Source: JALEFZ01 sp039817415 | GTDB taxonomy: Bacteria > Bacteroidota > Bacteroidia > J057 | NCBI GenBank assembly: GCA_039817415.1 | Contig: JBCBVV010000067.1 | Span: 1-31,401 of the forward strand | DNA: 31,401 nucleotides | Reading direction: 5' to 3' | Shown here: positions 16,213 to 26,400 of the stretch, piece by piece | How positions within the stretch are numbered: the stretch's first letter is position 1 | How the letters are laid out: each line of letters starts with the position of its first letter | The notes under the pieces: generated by a model | Database searches by the model: none | The model's input: only the letters and a program-made list of their open reading frames with translations | What the model was told of the DNA's origin: nothing | Position numbers and translations under genes: made by a program

Positions 16213-18669
16213 CTACTTTTTACCTTCTTCTTTTTCCATCATATTTTTCTTCTTGTTCATGACGTATTTGTCTAACCACATGTCTTGTTCCCATAAGATG
16301 TGTAGGACAGACTCTCTGGCAGAATAGCCATGACTTTCCTTTGGAAGCATCACTAACCTAACCGTAGCTCCCAATCCCTTCAAGGCATTGAAATATCTCT
16401 CAGATTGCATAGGATAGGTACCAGAATTATTGTCCTCCATGCCGTGGATCAACAATAAAGGAGTCTTCATTTTTTCTGCATGCATGAAAGGAGACATACC
16501 ATAATACACCTCAGGTGCTTCCCAATAATTCCTTTCTTCAGATTGGAATCCAAAGGGAGTTAGGGTTCTGTTATAAGCGCCAGATCTGGCAATTCCTGCT
16601 GCAAATAAATCTGAATGAGAGAGTAAATTGGCCGTCATAAAAGCACCATAGGAGTGCCCACCTACGGCAACTCTCTCCCGATCGATATAACCCAATTCAT
16701 CAACCGCATCGATTCCTGCCTTGGCATTCGCGACAAGCTGCTTGATAAAGGAGTCATTAGGTTCAGTTTTCCCTTCTCCAATAATAGGGAATGAGGCATC
16801 ATCCAAAACGGCATATCCCTTCATCAACCAATAAATTGGAGAACCATAATAGGGATAGGTAAACTCATAAGGTGAGGATGTAATCTGGCCAGCTGAAGAT
16901 TTATCCTTGAATTCATAAGGGTAAGCCCACATGATCATAGGAAGTTTCTCCTTTTTCTCTTTGTCATAGCCTGGAGGAAGGTAAAGGACTGCTGACAAGT
17001 CTACTCCATCTTCTCTTTTGTATTTGATCACCTCCTTATGTGCATTTGAAATAGCCTCATAAGGATTTTTGAAGTTGGTCAAAGGAGTAAAAGTCCCCTT
17101 CTTGATATTTCTGAAGCCTAGTGTAGGATATTGACTGGGAGATTCAACGCGGGACAGATAGATGCCCTTCTTCAGGTCAACTACATTGTACATACGTTCA
17201 AGCGTCCCATTGTCCTCGGCTTGCCAAACTCTTTTGGTTTCTCCACTTTCCACATCCATTTCATCAATGAAGGGGAAAATCCCTTTAGCCGTATAACCAG
17301 CTCCCATCAAGGTCAGTTTTCCTTTTTTGACATCTAGTACATTTCTGTCCCATTCGTTTTTCTTAGAGACAAAAGAACCAGGGCTACTGTAGCGATCCTG
17401 GTAGTTTCTATCAAATAGAATGTTGGGTTCAGCACCTGGATTGGAAGGGTCAAACTTATAGGTCTTGGTATTTCTACTTGACCACCAAAAGTCATAGGCC
17501 ATTGCCATGTTATCAGTCCCCCATTCGATACCAGAGAAACGATTGTGAACTTTGATCAGAGATTTTCCTTCTCCATTGAAAGGAGCCTCCAAGGTAAAGG
17601 CCTCATCTCTGTATTCTACTTTTTTAGCAGGGTCTCCCTCGTCAAGTGCCATTACATACACGATGGTATGAGGCTTATCTCCTCTCCATTGGAATCTTCT
17701 TCTCCCCTTGCGAACGGCATTAAATCCTTTGGGGAGTTCCTCCATTAAGGGTACCTCTTCAAGGGTCTCAATCAGTTTGCCTTCCTTGTCCCTGATCTCA
17801 TAGGTAGTTGGGAAGCGATTGTAAGGAACCAAATAGGAGAATGGCCGAGATATTCTGGTTAGCATAACATATTCTCCATCAGGAGAAAAGCCCATGCTGG
17901 TGTACATATCTGTTTTAAGCCAAGGCGTCATTTTACCATCCAAGTCAATTTTGACGATGGTGGATTGAGCTAAGGTTTCAAAGTTTGTTTCGTCAATTCT
18001 GTCCTTCAGTAAGTCTTGGTAGGTACGATTTTGAGCCTTTTGGCCATCGTTTACCGAGATCTTTGGCCCAGAAGGGATAGAGGCTGTTCTGTCGATTAAC
18101 TGATTGCGATCTTCTGGGAGGATGCGCAATAGCAGGCTTTTATTGTCGCGGAACCAAGTGTAAGGCCTTGACATGTTACCATTGATAGCTGCATCTGCCA
18201 ACTTTCTGGCTGTGGCGGTCGGAATGTCTAAGACCCAAAGTTGAGCTCCAGTAGCATGTGTGTGGACAAAGGCTATCTTACGCTGATCAGGTGACCATGT
18301 AAACCCACTGAGTTTAGGTTTTTCTGGTAAGCCTTTTACTTCTACTGGATCTTCACCTGGAATCTTAATTTTCAGGTCAATGAAATGACGGGTTCTTGAG
18401 CCAGTATTGTTAGTCGGATTGATACGGAGTCCCGCTAATCTTAGCTCAGGCTGGGATAATTCTTCAATGCTTTTGTACTGGTTTCTATAGGCGAGAACAA
18501 TGACTTCTCCCTTATTGTCAATAAATGTAGCGGGAGGAAGGTTTACGTCAGCCAGTTCCAGTATTTCCTTGGATGGAACTTGATATCCAAGATCGATTTG
18601 TGAAAACATATAAAGGGGTGCTATAAGCATGCTTATTAACAACCATTTCACATTAAAAGCAAGTTTCAT
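16213..18669 (-). CDS. S9 family peptidase, glutamyl-endopeptidase-like
   Basis: The 818-residue exported serine peptidase has a signal peptide (about 1-23, ending MFSQ). A beta-propeller region (about 60-560) carries motifs such as GFTWSPDQRKIAFVH and MGFSPDGEYVMLTR. The C-terminal alpha/beta hydrolase domain shows the catalytic triad: Ser673 in GGHSYGAFM, Asp746 in IHGMEDNNSGT and His780 in KESHGYSARES. GGHSYGAFMTANLL together with the EDNNSGT and MQSERYF segments most resembles the glutamyl endopeptidase branch (CGEP-like) rather than classical prolyl oligopeptidase. It probably degrades peptides in the periplasm. The gene stands alone, leftward, and ends at a bidirectional terminator. Confidence 0.94.
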   Translation of the reverse strand: MKLAFNVKWLLISMLIAPLYMFSQIDLGYQVPSKEILELADVNLPPATFIDNKGEVIVLAYRNQYKSIEELSQPELRLAGLRINPTNNTGSRTRHFIDLKIKIPGEDPVEVKGLPEKPKLSGFTWSPDQRKIAFVHTHATGAQLWVLDIPTATARKLADAAINGNMSRPYTWFRDNKSLLLRILPEDRNQLIDRTASIPSGPKISVNDGQKAQNRTYQDLLKDRIDETNFETLAQSTIVKIDLDGKMTPWLKTDMYTSMGFSPDGEYVMLTRISRPFSYLVPYNRFPTTYEIRDKEGKLIETLEEVPLMEELPKGFNAVRKGRRRFQWRGDKPHTIVYVMALDEGDPAKKVEYRDEAFTLEAPFNGEGKSLIKVHNRFSGIEWGTDNMAMAYDFWWSSRNTKTYKFDPSNPGAEPNILFDRNYQDRYSSPGSFVSKKNEWDRNVLDVKKGKLTLMGAGYTAKGIFPFIDEMDVESGETKRVWQAEDNGTLERMYNVVDLKKGIYLSRVESPSQYPTLGFRNIKKGTFTPLTNFKNPYEAISNAHKEVIKYKREDGVDLSAVLYLPPGYDKEKKEKLPMIMWAYPYEFKDKSSAGQITSSPYEFTYPYYGSPIYWLMKGYAVLDDASFPIIGEGKTEPNDSFIKQLVANAKAGIDAVDELGYIDRERVAVGGHSYGAFMTANLLSHSDLFAAGIARSGAYNRTLTPFGFQSEERNYWEAPEVYYGMSPFMHAEKMKTPLLLIHGMEDNNSGTYPMQSERYFNALKGLGATVRLVMLPKESHGYSARESVLHILWEQDMWLDKYVMNKKKNMMEKEEGKK

Positions 18670-18801
18670 GATAGAGAAGTTAGGTTAGACGGATGTACTT
18701 GCTTAAGTATACATAAAATCGATATGTAGAAATAGCCATTTGTCTATGGAATCAATAGACTAATCGAATGCTTTGAAAAGTTTACGCAAATGAACAATTG
18801 A

Positions 18802-20379
18802 CTACCTGACAAGGAAAGATCTACGTGTCGTATATGGACCTACTTTTATCCTGATTTCATAGGTGCCTGTATTCCATTTGTCTACTTCAAATGCGAATAC
18901 ATCCGAGGAAGAAGAAAGGTATTGTCTCCTCATTAATCTCCCCTGATCATTATAAACCCTTAGCTGTGAACCATCAGGGAAAAAGCCTGCCCAGTCAATG
19001 ACGGCATATTCCGATGTAGGTTCTGGAAAGTATAAAATCCACTCATCCAGCATTCTTTTTTCAACTACTTCTGGTGTCAGGTTCCAGGCAAAATCTTTAG
19101 AGCTTGCTTGACAATTCCCTCTACCTCCCACACGTACATGATACTCCCCATTTTTTTCTGGGCGAAGAAATCGATCGGTTTTACCCAGCATGAGTTCGTC
19201 TTCAAACCACCATTGAATATTGACGAAGCCTTCATCAATCCACAGGCTATCACCATTAGTTTGCACAATAGGATCTACTGTTTTTTGAACAAGTTCGATT
19301 TGTAAGGAAGCGGTATCCTGACAATGTTCATTGGAGACTTCATAGTAAACATCGTATAGTCCAGCAGCTAAGCTATTGGTAACGAAAAAAGGATGATTTA
19401 CCTGCTCACCGAAAAACTTCCCGCCGTAAGGAGTGGCTGTAAGTAGGAGAGTGTCGCGCCCTACGCAGGTTGGATCAATCTCAGTAAACCTGATATCGGG
19501 TAAGGGTAATACGTCAATGATGTCAGTGGCTGTATCTTTGCAGCCCCACATTTCGATGACATATCCGACTTCTCTTTGTCCCCAGCCGCCAATGGATGGA
19601 TTGAAAAAGGAGCTGTCAACGCCTAGACCTATATGATACCCTCCTTCAGGCTTGCCCTCTGGTAGGAAAAAGCCATTCTCATTCTCACAAAGAAAGGTAT
19701 CAATTCCTGCCCATTCAGATAGAGGTACAGGAATAATTTCGATCATGTCGGTCAGGGAGGATGAACAACCATCACTTGCCTGATAGGTATAGGTAACCTC
19801 ATATCCTGCTGGGTCAAGCCCTGTTGGAACAAAATAACCATCTGTGATTCCGTAGCCGGAGTAGGTTCCACCTTTTGGAGCAATATTGTCTAGCTTTATA
19901 GAAGGGCCATTGGCACATACTTTAGGGAATGGAGTCATGCTTAGGGTAGGGCTAGGCTTGATGACTATGGGTAGGGGACTTGTTTCAAAAACGGTGTCTG
20001 CCCTTAGCCATTGAATATTCAAGCTATGAACGCTATTCGTAGAAAAAAGGCGTTCGATATCCACCCTGATTTCACCCTCGCCTACTTCCTCAAGCACTAA
20101 TTTTTGGGTTTGAAAGCTTTCCATTCCTCCTCTATGAGAACCTGCCATAATGATGAGGTCATTTTGGGCATCTCTGTACTTTTTTCGTAGTCTATATTTC
20201 AGCGTAATTTGTTCATTAGAACAATACTCTGCTTTGCTTGAACTAATGTGTAAGCCAGGATTTTTTCCAGATGTTTGTTCAGTCACTACCTGAAGTTGAC
20301 TTTTCTGAGCATGGAGGTAGGTTGGTAGTAGGAGCACAAGAAATATGATTCCTCTGAAGGATGATTTGACTACATGCAT
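18802..20379 (-). CDS. T9SS-sorted surface protein with tandem immunoglobulin-like repeats
   Basis: A signal peptide (about 1-24, ending LHAQ) is followed by a 525-residue exported protein. About three repeats of ~80-90 residues lie between positions 150 and 380. Each has an early cysteine, a GGxYxGxG-type turn (GGTYSGYGI, GGYHIGLGV, GGKFFGEQV), an F.P/FFVT step, a YEV/YVIE strand and a late cysteine before DT or SL. The C-terminal ~80 residues (from PEPTSEYAVIDWAGFF to TTRRSFLVR) form a T9SS type A sorting domain with the usual LRVYNDQGRLM and GTYEIRI motifs. FPEPT replaces the more common YPNPT opening. It is probably displayed on or released from the cell surface as an adhesin-like protein; no enzymatic domain is visible. 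Confidence 0.87.
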   Translation of the reverse strand: MHVVKSSFRGIIFLVLLLPTYLHAQKSQLQVVTEQTSGKNPGLHISSSKAEYCSNEQITLKYRLRKKYRDAQNDLIIMAGSHRGGMESFQTQKLVLEEVGEGEIRVDIERLFSTNSVHSLNIQWLRADTVFETSPLPIVIKPSPTLSMTPFPKVCANGPSIKLDNIAPKGGTYSGYGITDGYFVPTGLDPAGYEVTYTYQASDGCSSSLTDMIEIIPVPLSEWAGIDTFLCENENGFFLPEGKPEGGYHIGLGVDSSFFNPSIGGWGQREVGYVIEMWGCKDTATDIIDVLPLPDIRFTEIDPTCVGRDTLLLTATPYGGKFFGEQVNHPFFVTNSLAAGLYDVYYEVSNEHCQDTASLQIELVQKTVDPIVQTNGDSLWIDEGFVNIQWWFEDELMLGKTDRFLRPEKNGEYHVRVGGRGNCQASSKDFAWNLTPEVVEKRMLDEWILYFPEPTSEYAVIDWAGFFPDGSQLRVYNDQGRLMRRQYLSSSSDVFAFEVDKWNTGTYEIRIKVGPYTTRRSFLVR

Positions 20380-20606
20380 AAATTAGTAACGCTCAAAGGC
20401 TCTTTTTCATCAATCCTCTTAAAATTAAATTCATATTTGAGTAAATAGAATTCATCATTGATTAAATTCTAAGGCTATAAACTTCTCTTGAAAGGCCTAT
20501 ATCATTTCATCAATTGGTCGTTTTGGGGAATGGAAATCACAAATTTTACAATAAACATCAGATAAAGATGGATTCTGAGGAGTATTTCAAATCGAAGAAA
20601 AAATCC

Positions 20607-21674
20607 ATGGCTGAAAAAATCATTAGTTTCCTGCTAATTCTTACCCTAACGAGTATGTTCTCTACCTCATCTTTTGGCCAGCAAAATCGCTCTATTAAGC
20701 CCGTGAACCCCAATGCGAGTGCAGAAGCGAAGGCGCTATTACAGTATTTGCATGAAATTTCAGGAAATGCCACTTTATCTGGTCAACATTGTCCGCCTTT
20801 GTTGGGTTCGAAGAGGCTTTCTGTAGTTCACAGATTGACCGGGAATTATCCAGCAGTATTTGGGCAGGACTTTGGTTTTAGCTTTCCAGGGTACTGGGAT
20901 GGGATCAATTATCGACAAAATATAGTCGATGAAGCTATACAAAGGCATAGAGATGGGTTCATTATCACCTTGATGTGGCATGCTGTTCCTCCGACTATGG
21001 ATGAGCCAGTTTCCTTTGCTGAGGGAATCCAGTCAAAAATTTCAGATAAGGACTGGAATGAGATGCTGACTCCCGGAACTTATTTGCATGAAAAGTGGAA
21101 ATCTCAAGTAGATGTCATTGCATGGTTTTTAAAGCAGCTCGATTATGCTAAGGTACCTGTTTTGTGGCGTCCTTATCACGAAATGAATGGTGGATGGTTT
21201 TGGTGGGGAAAAAAGAAAGGTGAAAAGGGTTATGTGAAGTTGTATCGCATGATGTATGAACGACTCACCAATTTCCACAAGCTCAATAATCTAATTTGGG
21301 TTTACAATACAAATGAATTCAAACTGGGTGTTGATCGGCATGACACCTATTATCCAGGTGATGATGTTGTCGACGTGGTGGCAACAGATGTCTATCGAAC
21401 GGGCTACAACGAAGAGAATTACAAGCAATTGAAGGAGTTAGCAGATAAAGGGGGGAAAGTAATGGCACTTGGAGAGGTTGGTATTCCACCTTCGCCCCAG
21501 CTAATAAAGAAACAAAAAGAGTGGACTTGGTTTATGATTTGGGAACATCCTAGAGAGGAAGGTCCAGAGAAATTTGATAAACTTTACAAGAGCAAACGAA
21601 TCTACAAGTTGAAGGATTTGCCATGGGTAGATCGTGGCGATCCAAGAGTTCATTATCCCTTTCTAAAAGATTAA
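20607..21674 (+). CDS. Glycoside hydrolase family 26, beta-mannanase-like
   Basis: GH26 enzymes hydrolyse beta-1,4-mannan. The catalytic domain shows the acid/base Glu192 in WRPYHEMNGGWFWWG and the nucleophile Glu290 in MALGEVG. Conserved-looking features include SGQH near residue 58, LMWHAVPP, and YYPGDDVVDVVATDVY. The chosen ATG at 20607 gives 355 residues with a compact signal peptide (MAEKIISFLLILTLTSMFSTSSFG). An ATG at 20568 would add 13 charged residues, and a TTG at 20514 would add 31. No linker, binding module or T9SS domain follows the catalytic domain. No susC/susD pair or other mannan gene is nearby, so it is an isolated degradative gene. A strong terminator follows at once. Confidence 0.93.
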   Translation: MAEKIISFLLILTLTSMFSTSSFGQQNRSIKPVNPNASAEAKALLQYLHEISGNATLSGQHCPPLLGSKRLSVVHRLTGNYPAVFGQDFGFSFPGYWDGINYRQNIVDEAIQRHRDGFIITLMWHAVPPTMDEPVSFAEGIQSKISDKDWNEMLTPGTYLHEKWKSQVDVIAWFLKQLDYAKVPVLWRPYHEMNGGWFWWGKKKGEKGYVKLYRMMYERLTNFHKLNNLIWVYNTNEFKLGVDRHDTYYPGDDVVDVVATDVYRTGYNEENYKQLKELADKGGKVMALGEVGIPPSPQLIKKQKEWTWFMIWEHPREEGPEKFDKLYKSKRIYKLKDLPWVDRGDPRVHYPFLKD

Positions 21675-21677
21675 AAA

Positions 21678-21712
21678 AAACGGCCATTGAAATAAAAGTT
21701 CAATGGCCGTTT
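21678..21712. terminator. Strong bidirectional intrinsic terminator
   Basis: AAACGGCCATTGAA (21678-21691), loop ATAAAAG, TTCAATGGCCGTTT (21699-21712): a perfect 14-bp stem. A run of A residues before it serves as the U-tract for leftward transcription. It lies between the convergent GH26 and Dps genes. Confidence 0.92.
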
Positions 21713-21748
21713 GTAATGGGTATAGGCTGCTAGATACAGCAACAGGAT

Positions 21749-22234
21749 CTAGTTTTGAAGCACGCCTTTTCTGCTGACAAAGGCATCCAGCATCCATGAT
21801 TTCTTCTCCAGTCCTTCGAGGAATGTTCCCATCATATCTAGCGTACCATCGTCTCCAAGATCATCTGCGCTTTTGATAACATCTCTGATCTGGCTAATCA
21901 AAATCCTATGGTTATCCAGGATGATTTTTACCATTTCAATATCGTCATTGATTTCACCTGCTTCCTGTACTTCAGATGAATTCAGATAGTCTGAGAATTG
22001 GCTGATGGGCCTGTGTCTCAAGGTCAGAATTCTTTCTGCAACTTCGTCGATCTTTAACCTAGCATCGTTATATAATGCTTCAAACTGGGCGTGTAGTTCG
22101 AAGAAATTTTCTCCTGTTACGTTCCAATGGAAGTTGCGAAGATTCTGGTAGTAGATATGGTAGGACGAAAGCAATTGGTTTAGCTTGTCTGTTGTCTTGG
22201 AGAGTTTTGTTGGATCGAGTCCTAGATAGTTCAT
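21749..22234 (-). CDS. dps: Dps family ferritin-like DNA-protection protein
   Basis: Dps oxidises and stores iron and protects DNA during oxidative stress or starvation. The ATG at 22234 gives 161 residues beginning MNYLGLDPTK, the usual start for Bacteroidota Dps; an ATG at 22279 would add 15 atypical residues. The inter-subunit ferroxidase ligands are all present with the spacing seen in E. coli Dps: His36 (NFHWNVTG), His48 (ELHAQF), Asp63 and Glu67 (KIDEVAER). There is no lysine-rich N-terminal tail, so DNA binding is not assured. A small inverted repeat lies about 42-58 bp upstream of the chosen start. Confidence 0.95.
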   Translation of the reverse strand: MNYLGLDPTKLSKTTDKLNQLLSSYHIYYQNLRNFHWNVTGENFFELHAQFEALYNDARLKIDEVAERILTLRHRPISQFSDYLNSSEVQEAGEINDDIEMVKIILDNHRILISQIRDVIKSADDLGDDGTLDMMGTFLEGLEKKSWMLDAFVSRKGVLQN

Positions 22235-22275
22235 AACTGCAATTTTCGAGTATTGTGAGAATAATACCCCCCTTT

Positions 22276-22292
22276 CCATTGGTACGCAATGG
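22276..22292. promoter_or_regulatory. Inverted repeat upstream of dps, possible operator
   Basis: CCATTG-GTACG-CAATGG is a perfect 6-bp inverted repeat upstream of the preferred dps start. It could bind a regulator or form a leader hairpin; it does not match a known OxyR, PerR or Fur site. Confidence 0.25.
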
Positions 22293-22528
22293 AGTGAAAG
22301 GTAGTAAACAAAAAGTGGTTTGTATATGATTTTTGAGGCAAGAGTGAAACCTGAAAGGGTCAGATCTCACCAAGGTCAAATATGTTGATAAATAGATGTA
22401 TTTTTGAGCCTATGTGGTTGTAAATCATATACTTAACAGTACGTAAAAATTGTTCCAAAGTTTCTCTAAATCGCTATTTCTAGCGAAGGGAAATTTGGAA
22501 ATTCTTGAGGGAGGAAATGAAATCTGGG

Positions 22529-22702
22529 TCAGTAGTTTCGCCTACCGTAGAGGAGCCAGAAAAGGATGCCAACCCCTGGAAAAAAAATCACGATTCCCGT
22601 CCACATCAATTTGTCTTGTTGGCTGTGGTAAGGGCTATCCCAGATGCTAAATACCACGAAGGCAGCAAATAGGAGAAAGGCGAGTGAATAAATTCGAATC
22701 AT
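22529..22702 (-). CDS. Two-helix membrane mini-protein, PLDc_N-like
   Basis: The ATG at 22702 gives 57 residues with hydrophobic helices at about 4-21 and 32-51. The second segment, MWTGIVIFFPGVGILFWLLYGRR, has the pattern of the phospholipase D N-terminal (PLDc_N) membrane domain, which also occurs as a free-standing small protein in Bacteroidota. An upstream ATG at 22738 would add 12 residues. There is no catalytic domain. Function unknown; it would be an inner-membrane protein. The next gene on the same strand ends 77 bp upstream. Confidence 0.65.
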   Translation of the reverse strand: MIRIYSLAFLLFAAFVVFSIWDSPYHSQQDKLMWTGIVIFFPGVGILFWLLYGRRNY

Positions 22703-22779
22703 AGTTGTTTTGCTTAGAACAAAGTTCGTAAAATCCATTGAGAAATTCGAATCTCAGATCATTCACTCGCCTACTTAAT

Positions 22780-23130
22780 TTACATCTCTGCTTTGATTTT
22801 GCTGATCAGCTTCCCCACTTTGATGGTCTTGCCTTCAAGCTCTTTGGTCACCGTCAATAATTCTACTTTTTTCTTGTTGTGAAGGAAGTAGATTTTTTGT
22901 CCAACTCTTAGCCCGACCCCACTATTCGACCTAGGAGAAAGATTGGGATTCATCACACCAGGAATGATCAGTGGAATGGATTTCATGGTGTTGTTGCGAA
23001 GAGTGAAGGTTACTTCTTCAACTGGGGTTACGTCTTCGGCAGCAATTTTATCCACATTCTGTAGGGTGGAATGATTCGGCTGGGAGAACATTAGAAAAAT
23101 GGAAATCAATAAATAGTTCATATGATACAT
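22780..23130 (-). CDS. Small exported protein of unknown function
   Basis: No family is recognised. From the ATG at 23130 the product has 116 residues; a second ATG at 23121 and an upstream TTG at 23151 are alternatives. The N-terminus MNYLLISIFLMFSQPNHS looks like a signal peptide. The mature part has a strand-rich segment with EEVTFTLRNNTMKSIPLIIPGVMNPNLSPRSNSG followed by VGLRVGQKIYFLHNKKKVELLTV, a lysine-rich end and no cysteine. A small extracytoplasmic beta domain is likely. It is divergent from the large TonB-dependent receptor gene. Confidence 0.65.
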   Translation of the reverse strand: MYHMNYLLISIFLMFSQPNHSTLQNVDKIAAEDVTPVEEVTFTLRNNTMKSIPLIIPGVMNPNLSPRSNSGVGLRVGQKIYFLHNKKKVELLTVTKELEGKTIKVGKLISKIKAEM

Positions 23131-23306
23131 GTTTCCCGATAGAACAGTCAATTCTAGACAAGGTTATTGGTATAAGGGTTTCAAAGCGGCCTAACATTGA
23201 AGATTTTACAATCTTTGACAAAATGAAACAGCTTGATACACGAATCTAAAGGGATCCAAATTGAAAACGATTACAGTTATCAACATACCATGTATGTTAA
23301 TTCATC

Positions 23307-23336
23307 TTTATCGAAATATTAATAAGGTTATTTTTG
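23307..23336 (+). promoter_or_regulatory. Bacteroidota-type promoter for the TonB-dependent receptor
   Basis: TTTA at 23307-23310 (consensus -33 TTTG) is separated by 18 bp from TATTTTTG at 23329-23336, an exact match to the -7 element TAnnTTTG. A transcript starting near 23342 would have a leader of about 60 nt before the ATG at 23404. This is the best promoter match in the window. Confidence 0.6.
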
Positions 23337-23403
23337 CGACAGCCCGAGTGTGATAGGTTCAGGCTAGTACAAACACTTTTAGAACTACATCAAGCTAAAA
23401 TCA

Positions 23404-26400
23404 ATGAAGCAGTTTTTACACATTGTGTGCGCAGCATTTTTCATGCTGGGTTCCGTGTCCCTTTTTGGTCAGGGGGTAACAACTTCTACGATCCGTGGAA
23501 CTGTTACTGGCGGTAAAGCCGGCCTTGCAGGGGCATCCGTAACCGCGACTCACACCCCTTCAGGTGTGAAGTATGGTGTTAACACCCTAAATGATGGGAA
23601 GTATACCCTGGCTAACCTTCGTGTAGGTGGTCCCTACAAAGTAGAAGTAAGCTACATTGGCTACAAGAAGCAGACATTGACTGACATTTATCTGCGACTA
23701 GGCCAGAAACTAGAACTCAACTTCGCCTTAGAAAGTGGAGATGTGAGTGTAGATCAAGTTGACATCGTGGCTACACCCGATCCGATCATGAATTCCGATC
23801 GTACGGGTGCAGAAACAAACATTAACAATACGCAGCTAAGGAGACTACCTACCATTTCACGTTCGGCTTCCGATTATACCCGATTGACACCTGCCGCTTC
23901 TGGCAATTCATTCGGTGGTAGAAATGATCAGTTTAACAATTTCTCGTTGGACGGATCGATTTTCAACAACCCATTTGGACTGGATGCTGCTACTCCTGGT
24001 GGTCAGACGGATGCACAGCCCATTTCTCTCGATGCGATCGATCAGATTCAAGTTGCCATCGCTCCTTACGACGTTACACAGGCCGGCTTTACAGGTGCCT
24101 CTGTTAATGCAGTAACAAAATCTGGTACCAACAGCTTCAACGGTACTGTATTCGGATTCTTCCGTAACCAGGATTTGACAGGACAGCGTGTAGCTTCTAC
24201 TGATATAGTGGTTCCTGATTTGAGCCAGCTACAGACCGGATTCAGTTTGGGAGGTCCATTGGTAAAAAATAAGCTATTCTTCTTTGTAAACTTCGAAATG
24301 GAGAGAAGAAGCGATCTTGGTTCTAACTTCATCGCTAACAATCCAAGTAGAACAGGTGAAAACGTATCTCGTGTAGAAGAGGCTGACTTGATTGCTGTGC
24401 AGAATGCTTTGGCTTCTCTAGGATATGAGACTGGAGCCTATGAAGGATACTTGCACAGAACAGACAATGAAAAAGGTATTTTCAAGCTGGACTGGGCGAT
24501 CAATGATAAGAATACGCTGACTGCTACCTACAATTTCTTAAGAGCTTCCAAAGATAAGCCTGCTCACCCATCTGCCTTGGGTAGAAGGGGACCTGATGCA
24601 ACTACCCTTCAGTTCTACAACTCTGGATACCAGATCAACAACAACTTGAACTCAGGAATTTTAGAACTTCGTTCTATTCTTGGAAATAAGTTTGCGAACA
24701 AGGTTCAGGTAGGATATACTTCTTTCCGCGACTTCCGTAACGCTTTCTCTGCTCCGTTCCCTGTTATCAATATCAACAGAGATAATATCCGTTACATTGT
24801 TGCTGGTCATGAGCCATTCTCGATCAACAACGTATTGGATCAGGACGTATTCCAGATCACAGATAATTTCAATGCCTACTTGGGAGATCATACTTTAACT
24901 GTTGGTTTCTCTGTAGAGCGATTTGATTTCAATAACTCTTTCAACCTGGGTGTATATGATCCCTTCACGTATGGTGGTGGTACCTTTGGACCTGGTTTTC
25001 CGTCTGTACAGGCTTTTCTTGACACTGTAAATTCTGGTGGATTTGCGGACGAGGCTGCTTTTGCACAAGGTGTGTTTGATGGAAACGAAGAGAACGACAC
25101 TTGGGCGCTTGCCGAGACCAATGTAGGTCAAGCAGCATTCTACGTACAGGATGAGTGGACGCCAACGGATGATTTGAAATTGACGATTGGGGTAAGAATG
25201 GACCTTCCTCTATACTTCAATACACCAGAGAAGATTCAGGAAAATATTGACAGAAACTGTTGTTTCATTCCTGATCTGGAATATGTAGACGAAGATGGAA
25301 ATACAGTAACTTTCGATCATACGCAGCTTCCAAATCAGGTTCCATTGATTTCTCCTCGTCTTGGATTTAACTGGGATGTATCAGGAAAAGGAACAACTCA
25401 AGTTCGTGGTGGAACAGGTTTGTTTACAGGTCGTTTCCCATTCGTATGGATTGGAAACCAGGTTGCTAACCCTAACTTCTTCTTCTACAACGTTACTAGC
25501 CCTGATTTCAGATTCCCACAGGTTTGGAGATCTAACTTGGGAATTGATCAATCATTCGGGGAAGGATGGACCTTTACGGTGGATGCAATTCACACGAGGG
25601 ACATCAACGGTATGATCGTTCGTAACTACGGATTGAAGGCTCCTTCTGGGACTCTTGTAGGTGCAGATAACAGACCAATTTATACAGCTGCTGATCGTAC
25701 CAATGACTTCGCTAACAACGCATATGTGTTCACGAATACTAACATTGGGTATAGCTTCAACTTAAGCCTTCAGCTTCAGAAGGACTGGGGAGACGATTTC
25801 TTTACTTCCTTGGGATATAACTTCCTTGATGCGAGAGATGCTTCTTCTATTGAAGCGGAGATCTCTTCAGATGCTTATGACAGAAACCCTGCCTTTGGCA
25901 ATGTAAACGTAGCGATTTCAGCTCCTTCTCTATACGGTAATCGTCATAGATTTGTAGGTTCTGGATTCAAGAAGTGGACTTACGGTTCTATGGGAACTAC
26001 CCTTGGACTATTCTTCGAAGTAGCACAAGGTGGACGTTATAGCTACACTTACTCAGGTGATATCAACAGGGACGCTTCTCCTCTGAATGACTTGATCTAC
26101 GTTCCAACCGCATCTGATATCAATGGTATGCAGTTTTCGGGTGATGAAGCTTCACAGGCTTCTCAACGTACTGCGCTTGAAGGTTACATCCAGCAAGATG
26201 AATACTTGAGTGGTCGTCGTGGAATGTATGCTGAAAAGTATGCTATCCTTAGCCCATGGTATAGCCAGATTGACTTCAGAGTTTTGCAAGACCTATACTT
26301 TGATGTGAATGGTGAAACGCATACCATCCAGTTGAGCCTTGACTTCCTAAACCTAGGAAATCTATTCAACTCTAATTGGGGTGTTCGTCAGCTGCCTATC

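Noticed and set aside
22450..22650. 66-codon frame on the + strand
   Set aside because: It lies opposite the PLDc_N-like membrane mini-protein, and its translation has no recognisable pattern.
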